A stretch of DNA of 64,000 nt from the NCBI GenBank assembly GCA_944320725.1, contig CALUIM010000014.1, positions 1-64,000 on the forward strand, written 5' to 3'. The position numbers and the translations under genes are program-made. The DNA is from an uncultured Coriobacteriaceae bacterium. Lineage in GTDB: Bacteria > Actinomycetota > Coriobacteriia > Coriobacteriales > Coriobacteriaceae. Under the pieces are notes generated by a model, which saw only the letters and a program-made list of their open reading frames with translations, was not told the DNA's origin and searched no databases. Below are positions 1-7,703 of this stretch, one piece after another (within the stretch, counting starts at the first letter, position 1; the number at the start of each line of letters is the position of its first letter).

Positions 1-2
1 CA

Positions 3-314
3 AAGACCTCGACGATGACGACCATTGACCAAAAAAGCCTGCTGGATTGCGTCGTGAATTTGCCTCCAATTGAGAAGCAGGAGACTTTTCTCGTTTTTTT
101 GAATCAGATTAATAAACTGAGGTTTGATAGCTTGGCTGCACACATGATAATGGGCCAGATTTGCGCTGCGGCCAACGACGCAACTTTTGCTTGTGCACCG
201 GGTTCATGTTGTATGTGCACCAAAATGCGGTTTCATTCGGCGAAACCGCATTTTGGTGCACAGAGAAGCTGTGCGCGGTGCACAGACAATGCGGGCAGGT
301 GGGGTACGGACTGA
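3..314 (+). CDS. hsdS: C-terminal fragment of a type I restriction-modification specificity subunit (HsdS), end apparently rearranged
   Basis: The reading frame is already open at the window edge, so the start lies upstream. The first 40 or so residues have the HsdS conserved-region pattern: a TSTMTTIDQKSLL segment, then NLPPIEKQETF and a FLNQINKLRF helix. HsdS is the DNA-recognition subunit that directs HsdM and HsdR of a type I system. In normal HsdS proteins the helix continues for another 20-30 residues ending in a KKSLMQ-like tail. Here the sequence after about position 131 becomes Cys/Ala-rich and runs through a DNA hairpin (214-262) before TGA at 312-314. I infer that the true 3' end was lost by recombination or deletion, so this is probably a remnant or one cassette of a variable hsdS locus. 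hsdM and hsdR are not in view. Confidence 0.55.
   Translation, partial: KTSTMTTIDQKSLLDCVVNLPPIEKQETFLVFLNQINKLRFDSLAAHMIMGQICAAANDATFACAPGSCCMCTKMRFHSAKPHFGAQRSCARCTDNAGRWGTD
214..262. repeat. Perfect 21-bp inverted repeat with 7-nt loop
   Basis: Arms at 214-234 and 242-262 are perfectly complementary; the left arm begins TGTGCACCAAAATGCGG. The 7-nt loop is ATTCGGC. No T-run follows, so it is not a classical intrinsic terminator, although RNA from it would fold strongly. Two further GTGCAC hexamers flank it at 193-198 and 279-284. It lies inside the abnormal tail of the hsdS fragment. Confidence 0.85.
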
Positions 315-330
315 GATCTCTGCATATATG

Positions 331-380
331 CATCTATACTTTCCTATATTTCACTATACTTAGTTATACTTGAGCTGTAC
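331..380 (+). repeat. Five 10-bp units in tandem carrying phased TATACT-like motifs
   Basis: Heptamers CTATACT, CTATATT, CTATACT, TTATACT and the weaker GCTGTAC begin at exactly 334, 344, 354, 364 and 374, one helical turn apart. TATACT is the -10 box form seen elsewhere in this window. The array ends about 30 bp before the ATPase start. It could be overlapping -10 elements, a phased regulator-binding array, or a slippage-prone repeat that varies in number. Confidence 0.75.
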
Positions 381-409
381 CAGCGAATTCGAAACTCTGC
401 GAGGTGCGT

Positions 410-1510
410 ATGGCGTCCATGAATCCGTTCAAACCGACTGCAGGCAAGATGCCTCCAGCCATCATCGGGCGTGACGGGATCGTCGATGAGTTCATCGAGG
501 GAATCGAGAATGGGGCCGGAGCACCGGGACGTCTCATGCGCATTTCCGGTGTGCATGGGACGGGTAAAACAGTTTTCTTGGGCGAGGCCGCAAAGATCGC
601 TGAGTCGTATGGTTGGCAGGTGATCGACGAAGTTGCGAGCGAGGGATTGTGCAAGAGAATTCTCGATTGCCTTGCAAGGAACCGAGTGCGGAAAGCATCT
701 CTTGAACCGACGGCGCTCGGTGTCTCCTTAGGTCGTGTTGAGGTGGACCTTGCGGGTCCAACGATTCGGGAGGCCATGGAAGATGCCATCGCTCACAATG
801 GCAATGGGTTGCTGATTACGCTCGACGAGGTTCAGGATGCTGCTTTAGACGAGCTTCGCGTCCTTGCTACGACGATTCAGCAGGTCATTGGCGACGACTT
901 GGATATTGCTTTTGTGTTCGCCGGCTTGCCCTCCATGATTGAGAACGTCATTAACGGCAAGACGCTTACATTTTTGCGTCGTGCTGTACCCTTTGAACTG
1001 AAACCGATCAACATTCCCGAGGTCGCTGCGTCTTTGAAGGAGACCGTGACGGAGTCGGGCATGCTCATCTCGCCTGAGACAGCTCACTACCTAGCGGAGG
1101 CATCATGCGGCTATCCGTTTCTCATCCAGCTGGTGGGCTATTATGCCTGGCAGAGGGCGAAGCGAAAAGGTCTTGCCGTGGTCGACGATGATGTTGCGCA
1201 TTCCGGCGTCGATATCGCCCTCGCACGTTTCGATGCGACGGTCATCGAGCCCGCTTTGCAGCGTGTCTCGGATTACGGCATCGCCTATCTTATGGCCATG
1301 GCACTCGATGACGGTCCTGTGAGCTCTACGGCAGAAATTTGTAAGAGGCTGGGAAAGAGTGCTCAACAGCTGAGTTCGCTGAGGGCAAGCCTCATACGGG
1401 ACTCTCTGGTGGAGGCCCCCTCGCGTGGCAAGATTCGGTTTGCGATACCCTATATGGCGAACTATCTGAATAATCATCGCGAGGAGCTGCAAAGCCATCT
1501 GAGCCAGTAG
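410..1510 (+). CDS. AAA-family ATP-binding protein of unknown role
   Basis: This 366-residue protein has a Walker A motif GVHGTGKT near residues 47-54 and a Walker B-like LLITLDEVQD near 134-143, followed by a sensor-like FVFAGLPSM segment and a C-terminal helical region that resembles a winged helix. This is the layout of stand-alone Orc/Cdc6-like AAA ATPases that often sit in accessory regions. ATG 410 is chosen because GAGG lies 5 nt upstream; GTG 404 is also in frame. The upstream DNA is the phased TATACT array. GC and codon use look lower than in the following housekeeping genes, which fits an acquired segment shared with the hsdS remnant. No biological process can be assigned from sequence alone. 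Confidence 0.8.
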   Translation: MASMNPFKPTAGKMPPAIIGRDGIVDEFIEGIENGAGAPGRLMRISGVHGTGKTVFLGEAAKIAESYGWQVIDEVASEGLCKRILDCLARNRVRKASLEPTALGVSLGRVEVDLAGPTIREAMEDAIAHNGNGLLITLDEVQDAALDELRVLATTIQQVIGDDLDIAFVFAGLPSMIENVINGKTLTFLRRAVPFELKPINIPEVAASLKETVTESGMLISPETAHYLAEASCGYPFLIQLVGYYAWQRAKRKGLAVVDDDVAHSGVDIALARFDATVIEPALQRVSDYGIAYLMAMALDDGPVSSTAEICKRLGKSAQQLSSLRASLIRDSLVEAPSRGKIRFAIPYMANYLNNHREELQSHLSQ

Positions 1511-1584
1511 TGTTTGGGCGGCGTTGGTGAAGCTACTGCCGCCGTCGCCTTTGGCTGCACCCCTTCCAACCACAAGGAGACACC

Positions 1585-1773
1585 ATGGACGAGCGCATCA
1601 CCATCGACGTTGACCGCCTGCGCGAAGCGCTGATCCGGGAGACCGGCCCCGCCGCGTTCGCGGGATCGCCATGGGCCATCGTGGATGTGGCCGCGCTGGA
1701 GGACGCCGGCCCCTACGAGCTCGCCCGCGAGGCCGAGCGCCGCGGCTGGGACCTCAGGCGCTTTGAGGCATAG
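1585..1773 (+). CDS. Small acidic hypothetical protein
   Basis: This 62-residue protein begins MDERITIDVDRLREAL and ends RGWDLRRFEA. An AAGGAGA Shine-Dalgarno site lies just before the ATG. It has no cysteines, signal peptide or membrane segment; it appears to be a compact, mostly helical cytosolic domain. Its high-GC codon use resembles that of the downstream core genes rather than the ATPase before it. No family was recognised. Confidence 0.65.
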   Translation: MDERITIDVDRLREALIRETGPAAFAGSPWAIVDVAALEDAGPYELAREAERRGWDLRRFEA

Positions 1774-1838
1774 CGCCGCTCACAGAAGCGCTTCCCCCAA
1801 CCCCCATAGATTCACGTATCGAGTGGCCGCGAACGCGG

Positions 1839-2006
1839 TACAATAATCGTGCATGCGGCTTTTTTGCATGCGGGCACGGTTCGACCTCATCGCCGGTCGC
1901 GCCCACGGGAGGGGTCACTGCCTGTTGTCTGGACATTCACACCCATCTCAGCCTGCGGAAATGCTGCAAGCGCCGTTGATTTGCCGGCGCACAGGGAGTG
2001 CGCCGG
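1839..2006 (+). promoter_or_regulatory. Probable promoter and structured leader of the PFOR gene
   Basis: A TACAAT -10 candidate lies at 1839-1844 with no convincing -35. If used, it gives a leader of roughly 190 nt. The leader contains a perfect 9-bp stem, CCGGCGCAC with GTGCGCCGG (1984-1992 and 1998-2006), around an AGGGA loop, and GCATGC direct/inverted copies flanking a T-run near 1851-1875. The hairpin ends 17 nt before the strong purine-rich ribosome-binding site. Confidence 0.4.
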
Positions 2007-2039
2007 GGTCTGTATACCTACACGAGAGGAGAGGGGTAT

Positions 2040-5000
2040 ATGGCGCGTAAGTTCAAGTCCATGGACGGCAACGAGGCCGCCGCATACGTATCGTATGCGT
2101 TCACCGAGGTGGCGGGTATCTACCCGATCACGCCGTCCAGCCCCATGGCCGATCACGTCGACCAGTGGGCAGCCCAGGGCAAGAAGAACATCTTCGGCAC
2201 GAAGGTGAACGTCATCGAGATGGAGTCCGAGGCTGGCGCCGCGGGCACCGTCCACGGCTCGCTGTGCGCGGGCGCGCTGACGACCACCTACACCGCGTCG
2301 CAGGGTCTTCTGCTCATGATTCCGAACATGTACAAGATCGCTGGCGAGCACCTGCCGGGCGTGTTCCACGTCTCCGCGCGTACCGTTGCTTCGCACGCGC
2401 TCAACATCTTCGGCGATCACTCGGATGTCATGGCCTGCCGCCAGACCGGTTTTGCCATGCTCGCCGAGACCAACGTCCAGGAGGTCATGGACCTCTCCGC
2501 GGTGGCCCATCTTTCCGCCATCCGCGGCAAGGTGCCGTTCCTGAACTTCTTCGACGGCTTCCGCACCTCGCATGAGATCCAGAAGGTCGCCATTTGGGAC
2601 TACAACGATCTCGCCGAGATGTGCGACATGGACGCCGTCCAGGCCTTCCGTGATCACGCGCTCAACCCTGAGCACCCCTCCAACCGCGGTACCCACGAGG
2701 ACGGCGACGTCTTCTTCCAGCACCGCGAGGCGTGCAACACCGCCTACAACGACCTGCCGGCCGTTGTCGAGGACTACATGAACCAGGTGAACGCCAAGCT
2801 CGGCACCAACTATCACCTGTTCGATTACTATGGCGCCGCCGACGCCGACCGCGTCGTCGTGTGCATGGGCTCCTTCTGCGACACGCTCGAGGAGGTCATC
2901 GACTACCTCAACGCTCATGGCGAGAAGGTCGGCCTGGTGAAGGTTCGCCTGTATCGTCCGTGGTCCGTGGAGCACTTCGTGGCTGCGCTGCCCGAGACCG
3001 TCAAGAAGATCGCCGTGCTCGATCGCACCAAGGAGGCCGGCTCCATTGGCGAGCCGCTGTACGAGGACGTCGTCGCCGCGCTCTACGAGACCGGCAAGAC
3101 CGACATCAAGGTCGTTGGCGGCCGCTACGGCCTCGGTTCCAAGGACGAGCCGCCTGCGGCTGCGTTCTCGGTGTACGAGGAGCTCAAGGCCGACGAGCCC
3201 AAGCGCGAGTTCACCATCGGTATCGTGGACGACGTCACCAACCTCAGCCTGCCCATGGACGCGGATGCTCCCAACACCGCTGCTGAGGGCACCATCGAGT
3301 GCAAGTTCTGGGGTCTCGGCGGCGACGGTACCGTCGGTGCCAACAAGAACTCGATCAAGATCATCGGCGACCACACCGACAAGTACGTCCAGGCCTACTT
3401 CCAGTACGACTCCAAGAAGACCGGCGGCGTGACCATTTCGCACCTGCGCTTTGGTGACAACCCCATCAAGAGCCCGTACTACATCAACAAGGCCGACTTC
3501 GTGGCGTGCCACAACCCGAGCTACATCGTCAAGGGCTTCAAGATGGTCCGCGACGTCAAGCCCGGCGGCACCTTCCTGGTCAACTGCCAGTGGAACGACG
3601 AGGAGTTCTCCCGTCACCTCGGCGCCGAGGCGAAGCGCTACATCGCTAAGAACAACATCAACGTCTACCTTATCGACGCCATCGACCTGGCCGAGAAGGT
3701 TGGCATGGGCAAGCGCACCAACACCGTGCTGCAGTCCGCGTTCTTCGCGCTCGCGCAGGTGCTCCCGGCCGAGGACGCCCTCCAGTACATGAAGGACGCC
3801 GCCGAGAAGTCCTACGCCAAGAAGGGCCAGGCCATCGTCGAGGCCAACTGGAAGGCCATCGACGCCGGCGCTACCGCGTTCCATAAGTTCGAGGTGCCCG
3901 CCGACTGGGCGACCGCCGAGGACAACGCTGCCGAGCCCGAGCTCAAGGGTCGCCCCGAGCTCGTCGAGCAGGTCAAGAAGATCATGCTTCCCATCAACCG
4001 CATGGAGGGCGACTCGCTCCCCGTGTCCGCGTTCAAGGGTCACGAGGATGGTCAGTTCGAGCAGGGCGCTTCCGCATACGAGAAGCGCGGCGTAGCCGTC
4101 ATGGTGCCGCACTGGGATGAGACCAAGTGCATCCAGTGCAACCAGTGCTCCTATGTCTGCCCGCACGCCACGATCCGCCCGTTTGGCCTCACCGAGGACG
4201 AGATCGCCGCTGCGCCCGAGAACCTGCGCACCATCGACATCAAGATGCCGAAGGACACCGGTCTCAAGTTCACCATGGCCATCAGCCCGCTCGACTGCAT
4301 GGGCTGCACCAACTGCGCCAAGGTCTGCCCGAAGGACGCCCTCACCATGGTTCCGCAGGAGCAGGAGGCTGCCGAGCAGGCCGTCTTCGATTACTGCGTC
4401 GAGCATGTCGAGCCCAAGCCGGTCCTCGAGACCAACAACCTCAAGGGCAGCCAGTTCAAGCAGCCGCTGCTTGAGTTCTCCGGCTCCTGCGCCGGCTGCG
4501 CCGAGACTGCCTACGCGCGTCTCGTCACGCAGGTCTGCGGCGAGCGTATGTACATCTCCAACGCCACCGGCTGCTCCTCCATTTGGGGCAACCCCGCGGC
4601 CCGCAGCCCCTACACCGTCAACAAGGACGGCCATGGTCCTGCGTGGAACAACAGCCTGTTCGAGGACAACGCCGAGCACGGTCTGGGTATGGCTCTTGGT
4701 TACGAGGCCGTCCAGAACAAGCTCGTTGCCGAGACCGAGGCGCTCATCGCTGCCGACGGCACGCCCGAGGCTGTGAAGACCGCTGGTCAGGCGTGGCTCG
4801 ACGCTCGCAACGACGCCGAGGCTTCCAAGACCGCCGCTGCCGCCTACGTCGAGGCTCTCGAGGCCTGCGGCTGCGACGCTGCCAAGGCGATCCTCGCCGA
4901 CAAGTCCTTCCTCACCAAGAAGTCCTTCTGGATCTTCGGTGGCGACGGCTGGGCGTACGACATCGGCTTCGGCGGCCTCGATCACGTGCTCGCCTCTGGC

Positions 5001-5579
5001 CACAACGTCAACGTCTTCGTCTTCGACACCGAGGTGTACTCCAACACCGGTGGCCAGGCTTCCAAGGCGTCGAACCTCGGCCAGGTGGCTCAGTTCGCTG
5101 CTGCTGGTAAGCACACCAAGAAGAAGAGCCTCGCCGAGATTGCGATGAGCTACGGTTACGTCTACGTGGCGCAGGTCGCCATGGGCGCCAACCCCGCTCA
5201 GACCCTCAAGGCCATCCAGGAGGCCGAGGCCTACGACGGTCCGTCCATCATCATCGGCTATGCTCCCTGCGAGATGCACTCCATCAAGAAGGGCGGCATG
5301 CAGAACTGCCAGGCCGAGATGAAGAAGGCCGTGGACTGCGGTTACTGGAACCTCTTCCGCTTCAACCCCGCCGCCGAGGTGGGCAAGAAGTTCACGCTCG
5401 ACTCGCGTGAGCCCAAGGGTGGTTACCAGGAGTTCCTGATGAACGAGGCCCGTTACACGTCGCTGGCCCGTGTCCTCCCGCAGGACGAGGTCGACGCGCT
5501 GTTCAAGGCCAACGAGGAAGCTGCTATGGCGCGCTATCAGCACCTCCTCAAGCTCAAGGACGTCTACGCGGAGGTCTAA
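2040..5579 (+). CDS. nifJ: Pyruvate:ferredoxin (flavodoxin) oxidoreductase, single-chain
   Basis: This 1179-residue enzyme oxidatively decarboxylates pyruvate to acetyl-CoA and CO2, passing electrons to ferredoxin; it is central to anaerobic fermentation. The N-terminal pyruvate-binding domain has YPITPSSPMAD. Two 4Fe-4S clusters are seen at CIQCNQCSYVCP (about residue 697) and CMGCTNCAKVCP (about 753). The CAGCAETAY motif (about 817) and the GDGWAYDIG thiamine-diphosphate region (about 967) complete the PFOR order. Length is typical for homodimeric PFORs. ATG 2040 is chosen because GAGAGGAGAGGGG precedes it directly; upstream in-frame codons lack such a site. Strong codon bias suggests high expression. 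It stands as a single transcription unit ending in a large hairpin. Confidence 0.97.
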   Translation: MARKFKSMDGNEAAAYVSYAFTEVAGIYPITPSSPMADHVDQWAAQGKKNIFGTKVNVIEMESEAGAAGTVHGSLCAGALTTTYTASQGLLLMIPNMYKIAGEHLPGVFHVSARTVASHALNIFGDHSDVMACRQTGFAMLAETNVQEVMDLSAVAHLSAIRGKVPFLNFFDGFRTSHEIQKVAIWDYNDLAEMCDMDAVQAFRDHALNPEHPSNRGTHEDGDVFFQHREACNTAYNDLPAVVEDYMNQVNAKLGTNYHLFDYYGAADADRVVVCMGSFCDTLEEVIDYLNAHGEKVGLVKVRLYRPWSVEHFVAALPETVKKIAVLDRTKEAGSIGEPLYEDVVAALYETGKTDIKVVGGRYGLGSKDEPPAAAFSVYEELKADEPKREFTIGIVDDVTNLSLPMDADAPNTAAEGTIECKFWGLGGDGTVGANKNSIKIIGDHTDKYVQAYFQYDSKKTGGVTISHLRFGDNPIKSPYYINKADFVACHNPSYIVKGFKMVRDVKPGGTFLVNCQWNDEEFSRHLGAEAKRYIAKNNINVYLIDAIDLAEKVGMGKRTNTVLQSAFFALAQVLPAEDALQYMKDAAEKSYAKKGQAIVEANWKAIDAGATAFHKFEVPADWATAEDNAAEPELKGRPELVEQVKKIMLPINRMEGDSLPVSAFKGHEDGQFEQGASAYEKRGVAVMVPHWDETKCIQCNQCSYVCPHATIRPFGLTEDEIAAAPENLRTIDIKMPKDTGLKFTMAISPLDCMGCTNCAKVCPKDALTMVPQEQEAAEQAVFDYCVEHVEPKPVLETNNLKGSQFKQPLLEFSGSCAGCAETAYARLVTQVCGERMYISNATGCSSIWGNPAARSPYTVNKDGHGPAWNNSLFEDNAEHGLGMALGYEAVQNKLVAETEALIAADGTPEAVKTAGQAWLDARNDAEASKTAAAAYVEALEACGCDAAKAILADKSFLTKKSFWIFGGDGWAYDIGFGGLDHVLASGHNVNVFVFDTEVYSNTGGQASKASNLGQVAQFAAAGKHTKKKSLAEIAMSYGYVYVAQVAMGANPAQTLKAIQEAEAYDGPSIIIGYAPCEMHSIKKGGMQNCQAEMKKAVDCGYWNLFRFNPAAEVGKKFTLDSREPKGGYQEFLMNEARYTSLARVLPQDEVDALFKANEEAAMARYQHLLKLKDVYAEV

Positions 5580-5605
5580 GAGCTAAGGGTTAACTCCCAT
5601 CGGGA

Positions 5606-5688
5606 GGCCCCTGCAGGCGTTCCCGCGCGAACGTCCTCGCTGCTTCGCAGCTGCGGATGATTCGCGCCGGGAAGCCCCTGCAGGGGCC
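5606..5688 (+). terminator. Gene-end hairpin with conserved inner core, copy 1 (after PFOR)
   Basis: The outer stem GGCCCCTGCAGG (5606-5617) pairs with 5677-5688, extended inward by TTCCCG with CGGGAA. The inner core at 5627-5665 contains GTCCTCGC...GCTGCGGA, shared with copies near 8786, 11927 and 33824, whereas the outer stem is unique. A weak T stretch follows. It lies at the 3' end of the PFOR unit and probably acts as terminator or mRNA-end protector. Confidence 0.65.
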
Positions 5689-5836
5689 TTCCTGCGTTAA
5701 ACCCGCTCGATAACCTTGTATATGGGTGCCGGAAATACAAGGCTGTTGGATAACCTTGTATTTTCAAGCTCGAAAAACCAGGTTATTCAACAACTTAGGT
5801 TCGAAATCAGGTAGGCAAAAGTGCTATCAAATTAGA

Positions 5837-5984
5837 AACATATGCGAAGTGTGGATGAATTGCTGGGTCGTCATTGGCAGCAGATACTCGAGCCGGATTT
5901 GCAAGCTTTGTACCTGCGCTAATGTCAGATAGAAATAGCGCCATGAGGCTCGCGCAGCAAAAACGTCCACACTTCGCATATGTT
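5837..5984. repeat. 148-bp element bounded by perfect 19-bp inverted repeats
   Basis: The arm AACATATGCGAAGTGTGGA at 5837-5855 recurs as its exact reverse complement at 5966-5984. The 110 bp between has no credible gene. The rest of the 466-bp gap from 5580 to 6045, between two convergent genes, holds the copy-1 hairpin and repeated AACCTTGTAT/AACCAGGTTAT-like text near 5710-5785. A MITE-like remnant or a regulatory/structural element is possible. Confidence 0.6.
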
Positions 5985-6045
5985 ATATATGAGATGGCAT
6001 TTCGCACCGCGCAATTCACGGTGCGTATGAGGGCGCGGACGCGTG

Positions 6046-7380
6046 CTAGCGTTGTGTGGTGAGCTCGATGGTGCCGGATGCTTCGTCAATGCGGTAGGTG
6101 CAGTCCAAGAGCTTGGCGAAAAGGTCGACATCGATGTAGGTGAACACCGTGCCTGTGTGGACGCCGCTATCGTTGTCGAGCTCATACGTATTGCCGTTCG
6201 CTTCGAGTATGAAGCGCGGGCTGTCGCTGGGGCCGTCACCGCGAATGCTGCCGGTTGCGCTACCAATGATCCAGCTGCACGAGGAGTCACCGGCTAGATA
6301 GGTGCCGCCGGCAAGCTCGACGGTGTGCTGTAGAAGCCAGGACTCAGGCAGGAAGATGCGCCCTTCTTCCTCCAAGCCCTCCCATGCGGCTTCTTCCAGC
6401 CGACCCAGATCGAGGTAGACCCCGTACGAATTCGTTTCATCATTCCATCGCGCGGCACAAGGGCTGCCGCTTGAGATGTATTCACGCTGGTACAGGTTGC
6501 ATTCGCTGTAGGATTGACCCTCGTCTACCTCGTCGAAGCCAAACGGAACCTCGACGCCATCGATGGTGATGTGCGAGAGCACGCTGCGGTGCAGTCCGTC
6601 GAGATAGCGTGCAGGGAGCGAGGCGTCTGCAGGAATCGTGCCGTCTACAATGAGTTGCGCATAGCTGCCGGCGAGCTTATCGAGCTGCGGCGCGGCATCG
6701 AACGCGCCGCTTAAGGCGAAGCTGCCGCCAATGGTCTCCCAATGCTTATGTGCTACGAGCGATTCGTCATCGGGCACCCAGCCCACATGGACGCTCATCG
6801 CAGCGTGCTCACGAATCCAGTCGGCAGGGTTATAGGCAAGCTCGCGCTCATATATCGCATCGGCGCGCTGCGCTGCCTCAACGACTGCCTCGAGATCCTC
6901 ATAGGAACGAAAGAGGGTCATACCATTGGATTCGTTGTACGCGGTGGTATCGGGGCGCAGCTGGGCAAGTTCCGCACGGTAGGCTGCAAGCGCCTCGTCG
7001 TTGTAGAGATCACCGACCTGCTCGGCGTAGTCGCATGAAATCAATGGGTATGGCGCCGTGGGGAACTTGGGGTCGGGATCGGGATCGACAATCTCGCTCG
7101 TAGCGGTAAAGGAGAGCTCGCGTTCGGTCGAGGTAAAGCGATATACCACCTTTTGCGGCAGCTCGTTAACCTCTTCGACCGAGACAAGCTCATACGCCTC
7201 GTGCGGGCAGGCCTCCTCGACATACGCAAGCACCTCGTCCTTGCCAGGAGCGGGGGAGTCGAGCGGCACGCCGCAGCCCGTAATGAGCGCGGCAATGAGT
7301 GCAAGCGCAAAGCACACGACAGCACAAACAACCCGGCGACGGCCGGCGAGACCGCGGTTCGTGAGGTCGAGGTGAGGCAT
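6046..7380 (-). CDS. Predicted secreted lipoprotein of unknown function
   Basis: This 444-residue protein starts with basic residues (RRRVV) followed by a hydrophobic stretch and an LITGC lipobox, so the mature protein should be lipid-anchored at a cysteine near residue 36. The remaining 400 residues are acidic and rich in Tyr and Asp, with no recognised enzyme motif; several pairs of cysteines could form disulfides outside the cell. The start is supported by AAAGGCGG seven bases or fewer upstream on the minus strand, and a TATAAT -10 (minus strand, 7409-7414) lies about 30 bp ahead. It converges with the PFOR gene and diverges from arcC. Confidence 0.75.
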   Translation of the reverse strand: MPHLDLTNRGLAGRRRVVCAVVCFALALIAALITGCGVPLDSPAPGKDEVLAYVEEACPHEAYELVSVEEVNELPQKVVYRFTSTERELSFTATSEIVDPDPDPKFPTAPYPLISCDYAEQVGDLYNDEALAAYRAELAQLRPDTTAYNESNGMTLFRSYEDLEAVVEAAQRADAIYERELAYNPADWIREHAAMSVHVGWVPDDESLVAHKHWETIGGSFALSGAFDAAPQLDKLAGSYAQLIVDGTIPADASLPARYLDGLHRSVLSHITIDGVEVPFGFDEVDEGQSYSECNLYQREYISSGSPCAARWNDETNSYGVYLDLGRLEEAAWEGLEEEGRIFLPESWLLQHTVELAGGTYLAGDSSCSWIIGSATGSIRGDGPSDSPRFILEANGNTYELDNDSGVHTGTVFTYIDVDLFAKLLDCTYRIDEASGTIELTTQR

Positions 7381-7703
7381 GTGCCGCCTTTCTTAGAGGG
7401 TTCTCTCAATTATAGGGGAGCGCGTTTCTGGAAGCGGTGCCACCGGTGCGCCTTATATCGCTCGCGCGGCGTGCGCAAGCGATGTATCGGTGAACGGTCG
7501 ATTGCGGCCCACCGGCGTTTGCAAATTCAGGAGCATCTTGGATCGAGTTGAATAGCGAAAACCGCAAACCGAATATAAACCAACATAATCCTGCGGTTTC
7601 GTGACTAATGAGATGCATTGGCGGTACAACGTAGATGTGGCGCACGGTCGCAGCGGCTGTGCGCGTTGTTTTTTACGCCTTGCGAGATAGAAAGGATCAA
7701 GCT
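7381..7703. other. Intergenic region between divergent lipoprotein and arcC genes
   Basis: This 323-bp gap holds a minus-strand TATAAT at 7409-7414 for the lipoprotein gene. On the + side it has an imperfect inverted repeat AAACCGCA / TGCGGTTT (7559-7566 and 7592-7599) around an A/T-rich stretch with TATAAA and CATAAT, the likely arcC promoter region. The 13-mer AATCCTGCGGTTT here recurs inside the element at 47365-47514. No gene is visible. Confidence 0.45.

Noticed and set aside
1887-5543. A 1218-codon open frame on the minus strand across the PFOR gene
   Set aside because: It mirrors the PFOR gene, whose strong codon bias leaves the antisense frame open; it has no recognisable domains and no ribosome-binding site.
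7406-7645. A 79-codon minus-strand frame between the lipoprotein and arcC genes
   Set aside because: No ribosome-binding site, odd composition, and it spans likely promoters of both flanking genes.
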